A stretch of 64,000 nt of DNA from Anadara kagoshimensis (taxonomy: Eukaryota > Mollusca > Bivalvia > Arcoida > Arcidae). The stretch is from NCBI GenBank assembly GCA_021292105.1, contig CM037874.1, positions 23,619,534-23,683,533 on the forward strand, written 5' to 3'. The position numbers and the translations under genes are program-made. The notes below the pieces were generated by a model. The model searched no databases and was not told the origin of the DNA. It saw only the letters and a program-made list of their open reading frames with translations. Positions 23,225 to 34,944 of this stretch are shown one piece after another. The stretch's first letter is position 1. Each line of letters starts with the position of its first letter.

Positions 23225-23990
23225 GGCAACGTTAAAATTTTGAAAATTGAACACTAAAACTTCCAATCAGTGAGTGAAGACCATTGGTGTGTAAAGGTAA
23301 GCTCCTTCTGTCTAGCCCACTACTCCGCCACATGTGAAAAATTGAGAATAAAAAGAACGTTGAACTATTGAAATTTTGAAATATATTAAGGATAATATTG
23401 GATACAGAGACATTATACTTGACAATAAGGACGGTTATACCATGTTTATGGCTTTTATAAGCCTGGGATGGCAAAATCCATAAGTCAAATTAATATATTT
23501 CTAAGCGATCTGTCCGTTGAATAAAGTTTACACCGTGGGAACAAGCTATACCATAGGGTATTGATTGGAAAACAAATACACCATAAACAGGAGAAGCAGG
23601 TATATTCCTGGTGACAATTGAAGTATTGAAGTTCGTAATATTAATATAGTCTTTCCTTGGTTTCATTATTGATGTAGATCAGTTTATCTTTTATTGATAG
23701 ATAACATTAATCTATTCTCCAAATTTAGGATTGTTAAGAAATATAAAGTCATCTGTTTGCTGAATTTAATAATATGGTGACAGCTTCCTCTCCAGATGTA
23801 ACAAGGTTCTGCATAATTTCTACTTCACATGAATACAAAAACTCCAGCAATCAATGTTGCACAGTTTACGTCCAATATTATATCGATTGCTTGTTGAAAA
23901 TTATATTGCTAAGCACAACATATATGTTGTCTGTCAAAACATTTTGGTTGGTGCTATCTTCGGTATATTTTACAAACTGATTTTGAAAAC
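23225..23990 (-). mobile_element. Penelope-like element, RT part and tail, decayed
   Basis: Minus copy parallel to 26545-27430: tail at 23230-23340, C-terminal block 23440-23620, and RT core 23700-23990 (compare tctccaaatttaggattgtt here and at 27150). Stops and frameshifts throughout. A separate plus-oriented tail scrap follows at 24003-24060. Confidence 0.7.
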
Positions 23991-24060
23991 TCTGTACGAA
24001 GACAATTCCCTGGTGGAAGTTGACGTTTCTAACCTAACTTTTCAGTTTTGAAGCTTTTCG

Positions 24061-24572
24061 TTTCACTACCTTAAACTGAAAATAGAAATATTATGGGATG
24101 TTTTGAATCTATCCAATACAGAACGGAGAGGAGTTTGGTGTTTTACGTCAAGATTCTTTCATTCATATCGATTCGATCAGTTCAGAGATATTAGAAGAAT
24201 CTTAAATTCAACGTGAAAACATTGTGCCTTCAACAAGCGAACTGGCACATTTTGAACATCGGGATATGTAAGAGCAAGATCTGAATCTAATGATTAGAGT
24301 CGCTGTGATTAGTAAGAGCGAACTTTAGGCGAATCGACAACCAATGTCACTAAATTCGATACTGCACAATAGCCTAAATTGAAGATTAGAAAATTGCCCT
24401 CGACATCAACAATACGTGTGTAGAGCCTCACAAACTGGGTTGATGTTGTGGATAATTGGGTTTTCTGTTTCGAAGCGTACGGGACGAGCCTCATGTTAGT
24501 TTCAAACATCAACGTAATAAATATGAAACAGGTTAAAAATAAAACACTGATTTATCAATATAGATAAATATA
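24061..24572. other. Intergenic, nothing recognised
   Basis: An open frame on minus (24309-24512) has no recognisable domain. Confidence 0.4.
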
Positions 24573-26410
24573 CAGTTAAACCTGCCTATAAAAGGCAAAC
24601 CCAAGGGAACCAGTAAATGTGGTCTTTATGGACAGGTGACCTTTATATACAGGTTCAAATAATATGAATAAAGAATAATTGGGATACAATTCTACTGACC
24701 TTTATAACCAGGTGGCCTTTATATAGAGGTGGCCTTTAACCCCTTAAGCCTCAACTACGCATTTCTACGCATTTTTTTGGCGTCAACGTAAATCTCAAGC
24801 CCATAGTTTTCTTTTGGCCGTCATTTCCTTAATACTCATCATATTTTAACAAATATGGTATCAAATGAAAATATTCTTTCAGGGCTTCAATTTTTGTTCT
24901 CAAAATTTTTTTCTAGGTACACTCTAATGATGTGAAAATTTTACTTGAATGTTAAGAAAAATAATGACGTCATAAGAAAAAAAATCAAATATTAAAAAAT
25001 CGCAAAGTTTAAGTTGTCAAAAACCGGATAATAAACTTTATAAAAACAACAAAAGTGACATGACTATAAAATAGACTGACTTCATATTTTAAAAATATCA
25101 AAATTAATGCTGTTTATAAAAAAATTTAGTATTTATAAATAGTTATAAACACCGACATTTTTCAATACCTTTACAGATTTTTCGGCAGAACTATAACGTA
25201 GTGTTTCTAAAATCTAGCTGGACCGCAGCTTCTAAATATACATATATTATTTTATTTTAAAGACCGAAATAAGTTTTTATTGTGATAACTAAGTATTTTC
25301 AGAAATTATATAATTTTATAATTTTCATTTTTTTAAAGTTTATTTCTCGGTGGCACATGTTACTCAAGGTATCCTGGCCATGAGGACAAGGACAGGCCGG
25401 TATGGCGGTAAATCTCAGAAAATATGACGTCTTACACAAATAAAATTTATGTGTTTGAATTTAACTAATATGCTAAAAATGAGAAATATCGGAACACCGA
25501 TGATCGTAAACAAATATGATATATACGGACGGAAATGTCACTCGATATAAAAATAAACATGTGCTATAAATAGAACCACGGGAATCCCATATTCACACAC
25601 AATTTGCAGAAAATCAACAAATTAATCGCACAGAAACCGATGTGCAACATGTACCTAATTATTGTTCGATCTTTCATTCAGTTCCAAAATTGACAGTGGA
25701 GATGATGGCGATAGTCAGATTTCTAACATGTATCACGAGATGAATTCTGGCCATAGGTCGGTAGGAATCTAGAAAACCACCAGCGTGTCCCTAAAGCTTC
25801 GCTGATTTTAACAAATCTCTACTCAAAGATAACTCACCATGTTTACAATAGCTACATGTTGTATGGCCACTTCTAACAAATCAATGTCGATTTTAGGTTT
25901 TAAACTATCGGGTCAACGTGTTAGCAAGCCCCGAATGAGAAATAATACATGCATGTCAATTTTTATTCAATTATATCCTCATTTGCCCTTGGCCGAATTT
26001 TCTGCCCTAATGGTGGTAGGACATGTTTGATATTGCAAATGATTCGGCCTCAATTTACCCAGCACTGTTTCAGAATTATCTTGGAAGTTGCCAACACTGG
26101 GCTGGCATTTAAAATCCGATATTATGATGTATTCACTAGATTTTAAATATTAAACTCTATAGTATATTTGAAATTTTTAAAACTTATAAAACTAATGCAG
26201 TAGTTTAGAATGTATATGCATTCCAAATAAAAAAGTAATTTCGACATGACCAACTAAGAAAACTCAAAACATCTATCTTGTGCATTGTGCAGCAGATTTT
26301 GTTGTAGCTAAAATTGCTATGGTCCGTACTCCGGTGCCAATTTCAATGATGCAAATCACCTGAGAGTCTCTCCTTTTGATGGTACGTGACTGAAACAATT
26401 GGTTGGACTG
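24573..26410. mobile_element. MITE family P interrupted by a ~1.66-kb insertion at its TTAA
   Basis: A family P MITE runs from cagttaaacctgcctata (24573) to ggcctTTAA at 24739, where family members continue ggcaggttggactg. Instead the sequence continues ccccttaagcctcaactacg, and the expected end ggttggactgta reappears at 26401-26412. The material between (24740-26400) is most simply an inserted element that used the TTAA site, as piggyBac-type elements do. I see no transposase in it, only short open frames (25839-26146), and its right end is not clean. Confidence 0.5.
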
Positions 26411-26544
26411 TAATTTAATGAAATTTGATTTAGGAATATATCTATTTTCTAATCTGTTTAAATATCAAAAGTCAATAAATGGGCGGAAAAAACACATGAA
26501 ATCCAACTAGTGAGTACTTTAACTGACAACTTACAAGTTGTTGA

Positions 26545-27700
26545 ATAAAAATCCAGAAGCAATCTAAAAACTTTGGAACTGACAAGTTAGGTTAGACACG
26601 TGAACTTCCACCAGGGAAGTGAGTCCGGGTGCTCCGGAAGGGTAAGCACCTCCTGTTTAGCTAGCTACACCCGCCTCGTTTGTAATCAAAATTGTGTGAA
26701 AAGAACATGGAACTATGAGACGTCAAATATATCCAGGGCAATCCTGGACACAGAGACATCAAACTGATCAACAATACTGTGATGACAGCCATAAAACTTT
26801 TTGAGGGCCTTGATAAGCCTAGGCTTGCAATATCCCTGAGTCAACAATTTATTTGCAAGCAGCCTACTTCGCTGTACAAAGTCCCCGTAGTGGGAACAAG
26901 CTCTACCATAGCGTATTAATTGGGAAACAAATACACCATAAGCAGGAGAAGCAGGTATATTGATGCATAAAAAAGGAAAGTTGACAATAGAAAAAAGTCA
27001 TCACGTTTGTCATAAAGTTTCAAATGTAGCCTTTCGTGTGCGTCATAATTCAGGTATAAGTCTAAATATGAAGCAGAACTTGAAGAATCAGTCGTGTCTT
27101 TTATTTCAAGCTCACTAGGATAGATGACATTTACATAGTCTCCAAATTTAGGATTGTTAAGAGACAGAACGTCATCTATATATCTGTATGTTAAGTTGAA
27201 TGATTTGGCGACAGTCTTCTCTCCAGATTTAACAAGGTTCTGCATAAATTCTGCTTCGTAAGAACAAAGAAACAAATCAGCAAGCAATGGTGCACAGTTT
27301 GTACCCATTGGTATACCGATTGTTTGCTGAAAAACTATATTACCAAATACAACGAATATGTTATCTGTCAAAAACTCTAACATTTTGTTGATGGTATCTT
27401 CAGTATATTTTTGTTTGGAATCTGTATGGTGCTTGACAAAATAACCAGAATCCCTGTGCAGCACCAGATATTTGTATCTTTGCTTACCGTTTTTTGTAAA
27501 AGAAAGACAAGTGAATAATTTCTTTAAGACGTTCTTTCAATTTAGAATGAGGGATAGTGGTGTATAGTGTAGAAAAAATCAAATGTTTTTATACTTTTTA
27601 CATGAGATTAAGTATTAGAAGCAAGATGTTCAAGTAATTCTTAAAATGTTTGAGAATCCACATTTGGTTGATTCCAAATGTAGAATATCCTATTGCAATT
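26545..27700 (-). mobile_element. Penelope-like element, best preserved copy
   Basis: Minus-strand, 5'-truncated copy. It spans the upstream RT region (27600-27465, with a frameshift), the RT core (27464-26990), the C-terminal part (26990-26713, in another frame) and an approximately 150-base tail ending near 26545. Several other fragments in this window align to it, so it serves as the reference copy. Confidence 0.8.
26916..27464 (-). pseudogene. Reverse transcriptase core of a Penelope-like element
   Basis: A 182-codon open frame contains the RT palm motifs GIPMGTNCAPLLADLFL (about residues 50-66) and YRYIDDVLSLNN (about 93-104), with the YxDD-type catalytic aspartates intact. It then has the SASYLDLYLNYD and LKLYDKRDDF blocks. 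RT copies element RNA into DNA. After DDF the frame shifts within a T run near 26988, so the C-terminal part (AYGVFVSQLIRY, LLANKLLTQGY) continues in another frame to a stop near 26713. The N-terminal part is also frameshifted. Family assignment rests on the RT motif pattern. It is clearly a retroelement; Penelope-like is my best call. Confidence 0.75.
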
Positions 27701-28596
27701 TACAAAAAAATAAAATTCAAATTCAATAAAATAACAATAAGATTTATATAAATCAGCTACTTATTTAACAAAATACGGCAAAAAATAAAAATAAATAAAT
27801 ATCTGTAAATAAATAAACAAATAAAATAAATAAATAAATAAATACATAAATTTATTAATTATAAAATAAAAACTGTATCGTTTTCCGAGAGAACTGAGTA
27901 ACATTCAAAGGGATAGTTGTAAGTCTTCTTCCATCAAATGCAGGAATAAAATTGTTGTTACCAACAAATTGTTCCACCCGCAAACTATCAGCTATGCGCG
28001 ACTAGAATAAATGATGTTTCAATGACAAAATCTCATGGATCTCTATTCAGAATTCCAACGTATTTTTGTGAAAACTGTACTAGTAGCGCTTTTAAAATGA
28101 TATTTGTTGTGTAATTTAAGTGCTAGAACTTTCGCACTAAAGCGAAAGAACTAGTTGGAGGGGGCACTTGACTGTAACTAACTAGATAATAAAGTCGCCA
28201 AGATGTTATCTTATGTTGGATGTGTAATACCTATGTACTAGTTTATCAATAAGTTTCGTTTCCTTGTTTAATTAATGTAGGTCAAATGTCTTGCATTCAT
28301 TTACAATTCGCGCCAAATTTATTAAACCTTTTTTTCTTCTTCTAAATTGAAAACCCATGTACTGGATCAGTAAAACAATACAATGACAAGTTAGCGAATT
28401 ATGTCATGACAAGATTTATTTTTTGGATAAAAATATAAAACATGGAATTCGAATTAAAATTCGATTTTCTTACATAGATTATTTCCATAAAAACAATCAA
28501 AGATTGAGAAAAAGATATTAAATCACCTTAAATAAGGCCAATGTTTTTTTATTTGTTTTATGCTTATAAACGTTAGATTTTTATCCTAATGACCGA

Positions 28597-28598
<2 letters not shown>
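27701..28598. other. Intergenic with (AAAT)n
   Basis: aaataaataaat repeats near 27795-27845. A small hairpin around ctttcgcac/gcgaaag lies near 28130. Nothing else recognised. Confidence 0.5.
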
Positions 28599-28634
<36 letters not shown>

Positions 28635-28738
28635 AATGCATTACCTAAAAGGCGTTTTTTAAATAATTTTATGGTTCACTCTGTATCGTCATATTGACTA
28701 GACCAAACTAAAATAATAATAATAATAATAATAATAAA
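28599..28738. repeat. (GT)n and (AAT)n microsatellites
   Basis: (GT)n at 28599-28631 and (AAT)n at about 28711-28738. Confidence 0.9.
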
Positions 28739-28899
28739 TAAGTTGTACATACAAACCCGAGGATTTAACCTACATGTTTGTTTTATCTTAGATATTCATC
28801 TTGCCGTATGTCGACCATCATGGAATCATCAATGCACAGGATAACAAACTAAGTAACTGGACACCCTATAGCCTAGTTTCGAGGCAATTTAGATATATC

Positions 28900-29080
28900 A
28901 AAAACAAACATATTCATCCATGTTCGAATCACAATCCAGAAGCAAAGTAAAAACTTTAAAACTGACAAGTTAGGTTAAACACGGGAACTTCCATCAGGGA
29001 AGTGAGGCCGGGTGCTCCAGAACGGTAAGCACCTCCTGCCCGCCACGTGTGTAATCAAAATTGAGTGAAAGGAATATAGA
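28900..29080 (-). mobile_element. Penelope-like element tail
   Basis: Well preserved minus tail: aaaacaaacatattcatcca at the end, agaagcaaagtaaaaacttt, and gggaagtgaggccgggtgct. Confidence 0.8.
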
Positions 29081-29499
29081 ACGATATCGGACGCATCTAT
29101 ACAAATTTTGTTTGCGGTGGTACAAAATAACATTGTCTCTGGGTTTTATACTACGTTGATAATGAAATATTAAATATATATTATCACAACAGAACACGGG
29201 TTTTCTAATAAATCTAAAGCTTAATTTTTAAATGTGTTTTTTATTTCAGTTTGCCTTTACTTCAAATAGAAATTGAAATTTGTATAAAATAATAAAAAAC
29301 GCATATACAAATGGTAAACTAAAATCTCCAGATTAACAAAGACCGATTAATATTAAAGCGTGGGCATTGCAGGTGCGTTCATGGTTCTTTCACGCAATTA
29401 CGAAGTTTTAAACCAGTATTGTAATTCTACAGATATATCAGAATCTAAAAATAATGAAGATATTAAAGGAAATGTAAAAATATATTACATCCCACAGTT

Positions 29500-29690
29500 C
29501 CAAATCCCATTCATTCTTAATTTGGATTTAACACGTGGCGAGTGTAGGTAGTTGCTTACCCTACCTAAGCACCTGAACTCACTTCTTTGGTGGAAGTTAA
29601 CATGTTTAACTTGATTTTCAAAGTTTTTACTTTACTTTTTGAATTGTGATTTTGGGTATGGACTAACATGTTTGTGTTTGAATTCATTAC
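29500..29690 (+). mobile_element. Penelope-like element tail
   Basis: Plus-oriented diverged tail: cacgtggcgagtgtag, cttaccctacctaagcacct, tttttactttactttttg, gtatggactaacatgtttg. Confidence 0.7.
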
Positions 29691-30324
29691 ATAATTTGCT
29701 TTAACATATGATTACTATTTCTTTTATGTCAATGCTCTTGTTGAAATTTGAATATATAACTGACAATTCCACATCAGAGGTATAAAGTAATGATGATGAA
29801 ATTATACACCAATGAATTGATGCTTAGAATTTCTAAATGAACAACTCAAAATCAATAGGGACACCGGAATAAAATATCATATTGTGAACACTATTAATTC
29901 ATTCCTTATATTTAAACGAATCCCAGTAGTACAATTGCCCGCTATATGACTTGACTTTATAGTGTACTATAAATTATTGAAAGCATACATTCCATTTAAT
30001 ATGAAATATAAGCCGATGCTATTTAATTGCTACAGACAAATACTGGTTTCATATGTCCATAGAACCAATGCACGAAAAACTGTTACCTGGATTAATTTAG
30101 TCTTACAGTGATTGCTTAAAACAAATAACTGATCTTTTTTTCTTTAAAGCTCAGATAACAACCTGTTTGGTGTAAAACGGTTGTAGTTAAGCAATTGGTA
30201 AGCGACCAAATCAGCAAAACAGTAAAAACAATTACCAGGGATATATGCAAGACATTTTTTGAATAATAGATGATTGTTTGGAGCAGTGTACGCACAGATT
30301 CACTAACACAAGGTAGCTTTCAAA
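29691..30324. other. Region upstream of Kv-A
   Basis: No TATA box or first exon that I can defend. The promoter of Kv-A is presumably here or further left. Confidence 0.4.
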
Positions 30325-30500
30325 TTTGGGTTATAAAGCCTCATGTTGATGTAAAAAAAAAATCACTTTAAGGTTTGGGATTGAAAGTTTGAAAACAAAC
30401 AAATTTACATTAAGTTAGAATTTGTGAATAGATGGATACCGCTACGTTGGACATTGGTGGAACAATTTTAGAAACTTTTCGAAAGGTGGAAAGCTACACT
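30325..30500 (+). pseudogene. Tandem duplicate of the Kv-A 5' end (truncated exon 1)
   Basis: The 5' flank and the first coding bases of Kv-A exon 1 are repeated directly upstream. tacattaagttagaattt and gaatagatggatacc occur at about 30410-30440 and again at 30590-30630. The copy reads MDTATLDIGGTILETFRK and then diverges after about 18 codons. Its ATG at 30433 is in a good position to be an upstream start, but it has no downstream exon of its own. Confidence 0.7.
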
Positions 30501-30622
30501 ATAAAGCCTACTTTGGAAAGCCTCATGTGATAAGTTTTTTTCACCTTAAGGTTTATTATTGGAATTTGAAAACATAAATTTACATTAAGTTAGAATTTAC
30601 AAGTTTAAGATTTTGTGAATAG

Positions 30623-33600
30623 ATGGATACCATTACATTGAACATTGGTGGAACAATTTTTGAAACTTTCCGAAAGACGCTTCAAACAATTCCGAATTCA
30701 AAACTTGCAAATATAGAGACAAATGAGACCGCATATAATGCAAATAAAAAATATTACTTTTTTGACAGAAATCCGGAACTGTTTAATAACATACTTGATC
30801 TTTATCGAAACGGGAGTCTTCATTTTTCAGAGAATGTATGTTTTGCGTCTGTTCGACAGGAACTGGAATTCTGGGGAATTCCAATCGAGCGGATATCGCC
30901 TTGCTGTATGAAGGTGTATTACAAATATGACAGCAACTTGAATCTTCATGAAGAAATTGAAAAAGAGCTGTTCAACAATTTCATGGATTATGACCAATTG
31001 GAGTATGAGCGCAGTGCTTTCACCAGATTTAAACGTAATGCCTGGTTATTTTTTGATCAGCCACATTCGTCTTTAGCAGCTAAGGTAAGAATAAAAGAAT
31101 CTTAAAAGAATCTGACACCGCGGTGATTGTGTTTAGTGAACAAGAGTATCGACAAACATAATTTAGGATCATTTGTCAAAAAATTTGTCTCATCGATATC
31201 GCAATATCGAAGAAAAAATGTCAGAAAATTGTCTATTTTACATTATACTGAGATTACTCAATGCAAACGATGTTAAAATGACGCCATGAAGCCACGCCAA
31301 TGTAAAATCATTTTCTTTAACCATCCTTTTCAAGACTTCGTCGCGAATGCTGATACCACGTAAATCAACATTACAACTAACAACAATTAGACACGTGAAC
31401 TTCCAAAGGGAATCGAGAGCGGGTGCTCCGGAAGGACAGGTTCCTCCACGTGTATATCAATATCAAAAACAAACATACTAATCCATGCATAATCACAATC
31501 CAGAAGCAAAGTAAAAACTTTGAAACCGACAAGTTAGACTGAGAATGAAAAAAAATAGAATTATGTAACGTAGAATTATATCCAGGATAATGTTGTACAG
31601 TCAAGTCTGTTTAAAAAGGCCACCCAAGGGAACCAGTTAAAGTGGCCTTTATGGGCAGGTGGCCTTTATATGCAGGTTCAAATAATATGAATAAAGAACA
31701 ATTGGGATACAATTCTACTGGCCTTTATAAGGAAGTGGCCCTTATAAAGAGGTGGCCTTTAAGGCAGGTTGGACTGTATATAGAGAGAGACATCATACTT
31801 ATTAGCGGTATTGTTAAAAATTAATGATTTTTATTAATTTCATAGACTACAATATCAGACTGCGCAGTTTCAAAATCATTCCTTAACTAATGAATCCCTT
31901 AACTGAAATATAGGAAAAATTGGCAATCCTGTTAAACACTACAAATAAACACTTTTGACAACCCTAAAAATAAAAGTTATAAGCTGTTGATTAAAATAAC
32001 ATCTAAAAATCCTAGATATCTTAACAATTAACAAAATTATTACGGTATAAAATTTGCCAGATTTAAGATAAGGAAACCCTTAGTTCTGGAATGATTGTCA
32101 AATCCAGAATTACATAGAAACTTGCTCTGTAAATGCACTAATCTGCATTTGATAAAATCAGCATAAAATTCATGACCGTTTAAAATAGCATAGTACGTAT
32201 AAGAAATTAATTATTGAAATTCACTATCTTTATTATCGTTAGATATCAAAGACACGCGTTACATATTTTATAATTTTAACCATTTGAAATTTTGTAATGA
32301 CCGGTATATAACGTCAAGGCATTTGATTAATATCATTTATGTTAAATTTATGTAAAATTTATCGGTCATACTACAATAACCTACGGTAGCTCATATGTTA
32401 GTGCTAAAGTGTCATAACTAAGAGTGTCAAGTGGGGTAATGGCGTTGTACGTCCTTGTCCAAAGAATTCCACTTATATAAGTCATTTCTTGGATGGTGAA
32501 AGAAACCGTAGAACCCGAAATAAACCCTTGACCTTCGATAGACACATGGCAGACTTTCACATACTAGGTTGGTTGGTTGGTTGACTGTTGCTGAACGTCG
32601 TATCAGCAATATTTCAGCTATTCGCGATGAGAACTATTTTTTAATCTCTGAATTAATCTATGAACAATTTCGTATACGCGTGTGAAGTGCGAGTGTGTTG
32701 TATGGTCTGCCTTGTACTAGCGCGCACTCAGGACGACTTTAAGGTATACCTGATTGAAGTTATTGGGCGTAGTGTGAATTTCTTTGGATTTTCCCGTTTT
32801 CAACGTTACGCGCAGCGTTAAAGTGGGGATCTAGAAACCCGTTGACACACAGATTGTCAACAATGCCGGAACTACTTTCTATTGTTGTTATCGGCTGATA
32901 ACATATAATGACAATTAAAGTGTTATCGAAGTTGTAATAATGAAATTGTAAATATTATGGCTTGTTGTAGATTGTTATGTTGTTTAAGTCACAACAGAAA
33001 CATTATAGCTATTCGAGACAAAAGCAAGTTTATCAATCTCTAAGGACAAATCAATAGGATGGAATACATTACTAATTATATACAACAAATATATGAAGAA
33101 TTTATATCAACTCTCCTATTTTTATATTTCAGATATACAGTTACGTGTTCTTGCTTGTTGTTGTCCTCTCTTTCGTAGTTTATGCCATGGGGAGCCTTGA
33201 AGCATGGCGGGAGCAGTATCTCAGCGACGAGCGTATAGCCTACCTGAAATACAACGCAACATCACTTCCGGGACTTTTGGGATTAATAGATTTTAACAAC
33301 CCGAAATTGACAATGTTTCTCACAACAAGACCGATAAGCCATTTGGGCACAATAAGAAATTCTTGTCGTTTATTTTTTGCCATAGAATTTTTCCTGCATT
33401 TTTTATTTTCTCCACGGAAATGCGCCTTCTTCTTAAACGGAATGAACGTCCTTGACCTTATATTGCTTATAGCCATGGTCGTCAATTTCGTTCTAGACCA
33501 ATACCCTGATATCCTTTTTAGTAGTTATGCAGCCGCTATTGTGTATTCCATATTTCACACAATGAATTTTTTGCGGATTTTGAGAATATTTCGCTTGATG

Positions 33601-34056
33601 AAGCAATGTAATGGATTAAGGGTTCTGATAATGGCTATTTCTTCAAGTATCAAACCATTGCTTCTGCTTTTGTTGACATTTTTATTGGCCTCAATTTTGT
33701 TCGGAAATTTCGTGTTTTATGCCGACCTATTCGTTCCTGATACTTTTTCAAATGTTTTCGTTGGAATTTGGTGGGCAGTTGTTACTATGACTACGGTTGG
33801 GTACGGAGATCATTATCCAAAATCTCCCTTTGGGCGTGTTGTAGGAACAATGTGTGCAACATGCGGTATTCTGATTCTGTCAATGCCGGTTGCTATGGTT
33901 GCAAGCAGTTTTAGTGAATACTTTAACCTCAGTAAAAACCAAGAGAAAATGTTAAAACTTAGGAAAGAACGATTAAACGTGTCAAAACAACCCAGCAAAC
34001 GATCAAAGGTGTGGGCTGTAGAAGTGGCTAAAGTGGAGGAGACAGACATGACTTGA
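30623..34056 (+). CDS. Kv-A: Shaw/Kv3-like voltage-gated K+ channel subunit, complete
   Basis: Two coding exons, 30623-31084 and 33133-34056, joined in phase 0 (AAG|gtaaga ... tttcag|ATA), give 461 residues. Residues 2-105 are the T1 (BTB-like) tetramerisation domain with the zinc motif HX5CX20CC (H67, C73, C94, C95) of Shab/Shaw/Shal-type channels. Six membrane segments follow: S1 155-173, S2 231-248, S3 258-277, S4 296-313, S5 327-347, S6 388-412. The filter is TVGYGD (375-380). It would form tetrameric K+ pores in the plasma membrane. Oddities: S4 keeps R302, R305, R308 and K311, but the two outer arginine positions are H296 and N299. The S6 gate reads PVA (406-408) instead of PVP, and the FELxxR of S2 reads IEFFLH. 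The C-terminus is short. These changes recall electrically silent subunits but do not prove it. The intron holds a Penelope tail, a MITE and a SINE. Confidence 0.88.
31380..31597 (-). mobile_element. Penelope-like element tail in the Kv-A intron
   Basis: Minus-oriented pieces cacgtgaacttccaaaggga, gggtgctccggaagg, aacatactaatccatgca and agaagcaaagtaaaaacttt, in partly shuffled order, suggesting two tail scraps side by side. Confidence 0.65.
31598..31776. mobile_element. MITE family P, near-complete, in the Kv-A intron
   Basis: cagtcaagtctgtttaaaaa at the left and aaggcaggttggactg at the right, flanked by TA on both sides (target site TA, as for Tc1/mariner/pogo-type elements). 179 bp, no coding capacity. 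Confidence 0.85.
32566..32765 (-). repeat. SINE type 2, head missing
   Basis: Matches 11934-12115: ggttggttggttggttga, gaatt/gatt-aatctatgaacaat, cttgtactagcgcgcactca, gacgactttaaggt. In the Kv-A intron. Confidence 0.8.
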
Positions 34057-34091
34057 AAGGAAACGAACAATGATTTTTGTTACTGTTTTGT

Positions 34092-34844
34092 GTATAGTGA
34101 AACAACATTGACCCGTCCGCTCGACGGTGTGTTCCTCGAACGCCTACTCGTATAAAACAACACCTAATTAGAGATGGGGATTAAGGAGCCTTTCAAGGGT
34201 GCTTTACCTGTTATAAATAAATATTAAAAACAACAATTACCAACAAAACCATCCTCCTCTACTTTAAACTAAAAAGAAAGGATTAAAATAATACTATCAA
34301 ATACGCAAAATTTATTATTTAATATAAACTGTTAAGAGAATTTTATCAAATGTGATTCAAACATTACAACTCATTATGTATTTTGCGCAAATTCGTTAAG
34401 AATATTCATATTATAATTAGGATGATCCATTGATTATATGGGTTGTGTTAGGATTTGCAATGAGTACACGGGTCAGTCGTTCGAAGCATGATTAGTTAAA
34501 TCAATTGATTACTTAAAATTTAAATCAGGCACAAATCCAGAAATGTTATTATCAAAATGTTGAAATGTCGAAAATGAATAATATTTTTTATCAAACTAAA
34601 GAAAATTGTAATAAAACTATTGATTCGGTAAAATGTTTTTATTTTTATTCATGTTTTAAAGTTCTGCTAATCATTGATTAAATTAATCAAGTTTCGAACA
34701 ACTGGGACCTTGTGTTGAATCCTCGAGAAAGTGTTTCCATTATCAATACGAAATAAACATTAATTTATGTTCACTATATACAAATTTATTACAAATGATT
34801 ATAATTGAAGGTCAAGCGGACAGATTAATGCTGCTTGCCTATAC
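34092..34844. mobile_element. TIR element family M, ~753 bp, directly after Kv-A
   Basis: Left end gtatagtgaaacaacattga-cccgtccgctcgac; right end gtcaagcggacagattaatg-ctgcttgcctatac. These are the same ends as the short MITE at 9514-9766, around a different, longer interior. The left end starts 35 bases after the Kv-A stop codon, so the 3' UTR lies inside the element. An AATAAA within ttataaataaatatt near 34215 could polyadenylate the transcript. Confidence 0.7.
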
Positions 34845-34944
34845 AACAAGGACTTTGATAAATGGGATGGACATTTATTTTAAGTTTTATGTGGTAATGT
34901 AGGAACAGTTTAAAACAAAGTCCGGTATTTTTAGTTGTTAGAAA

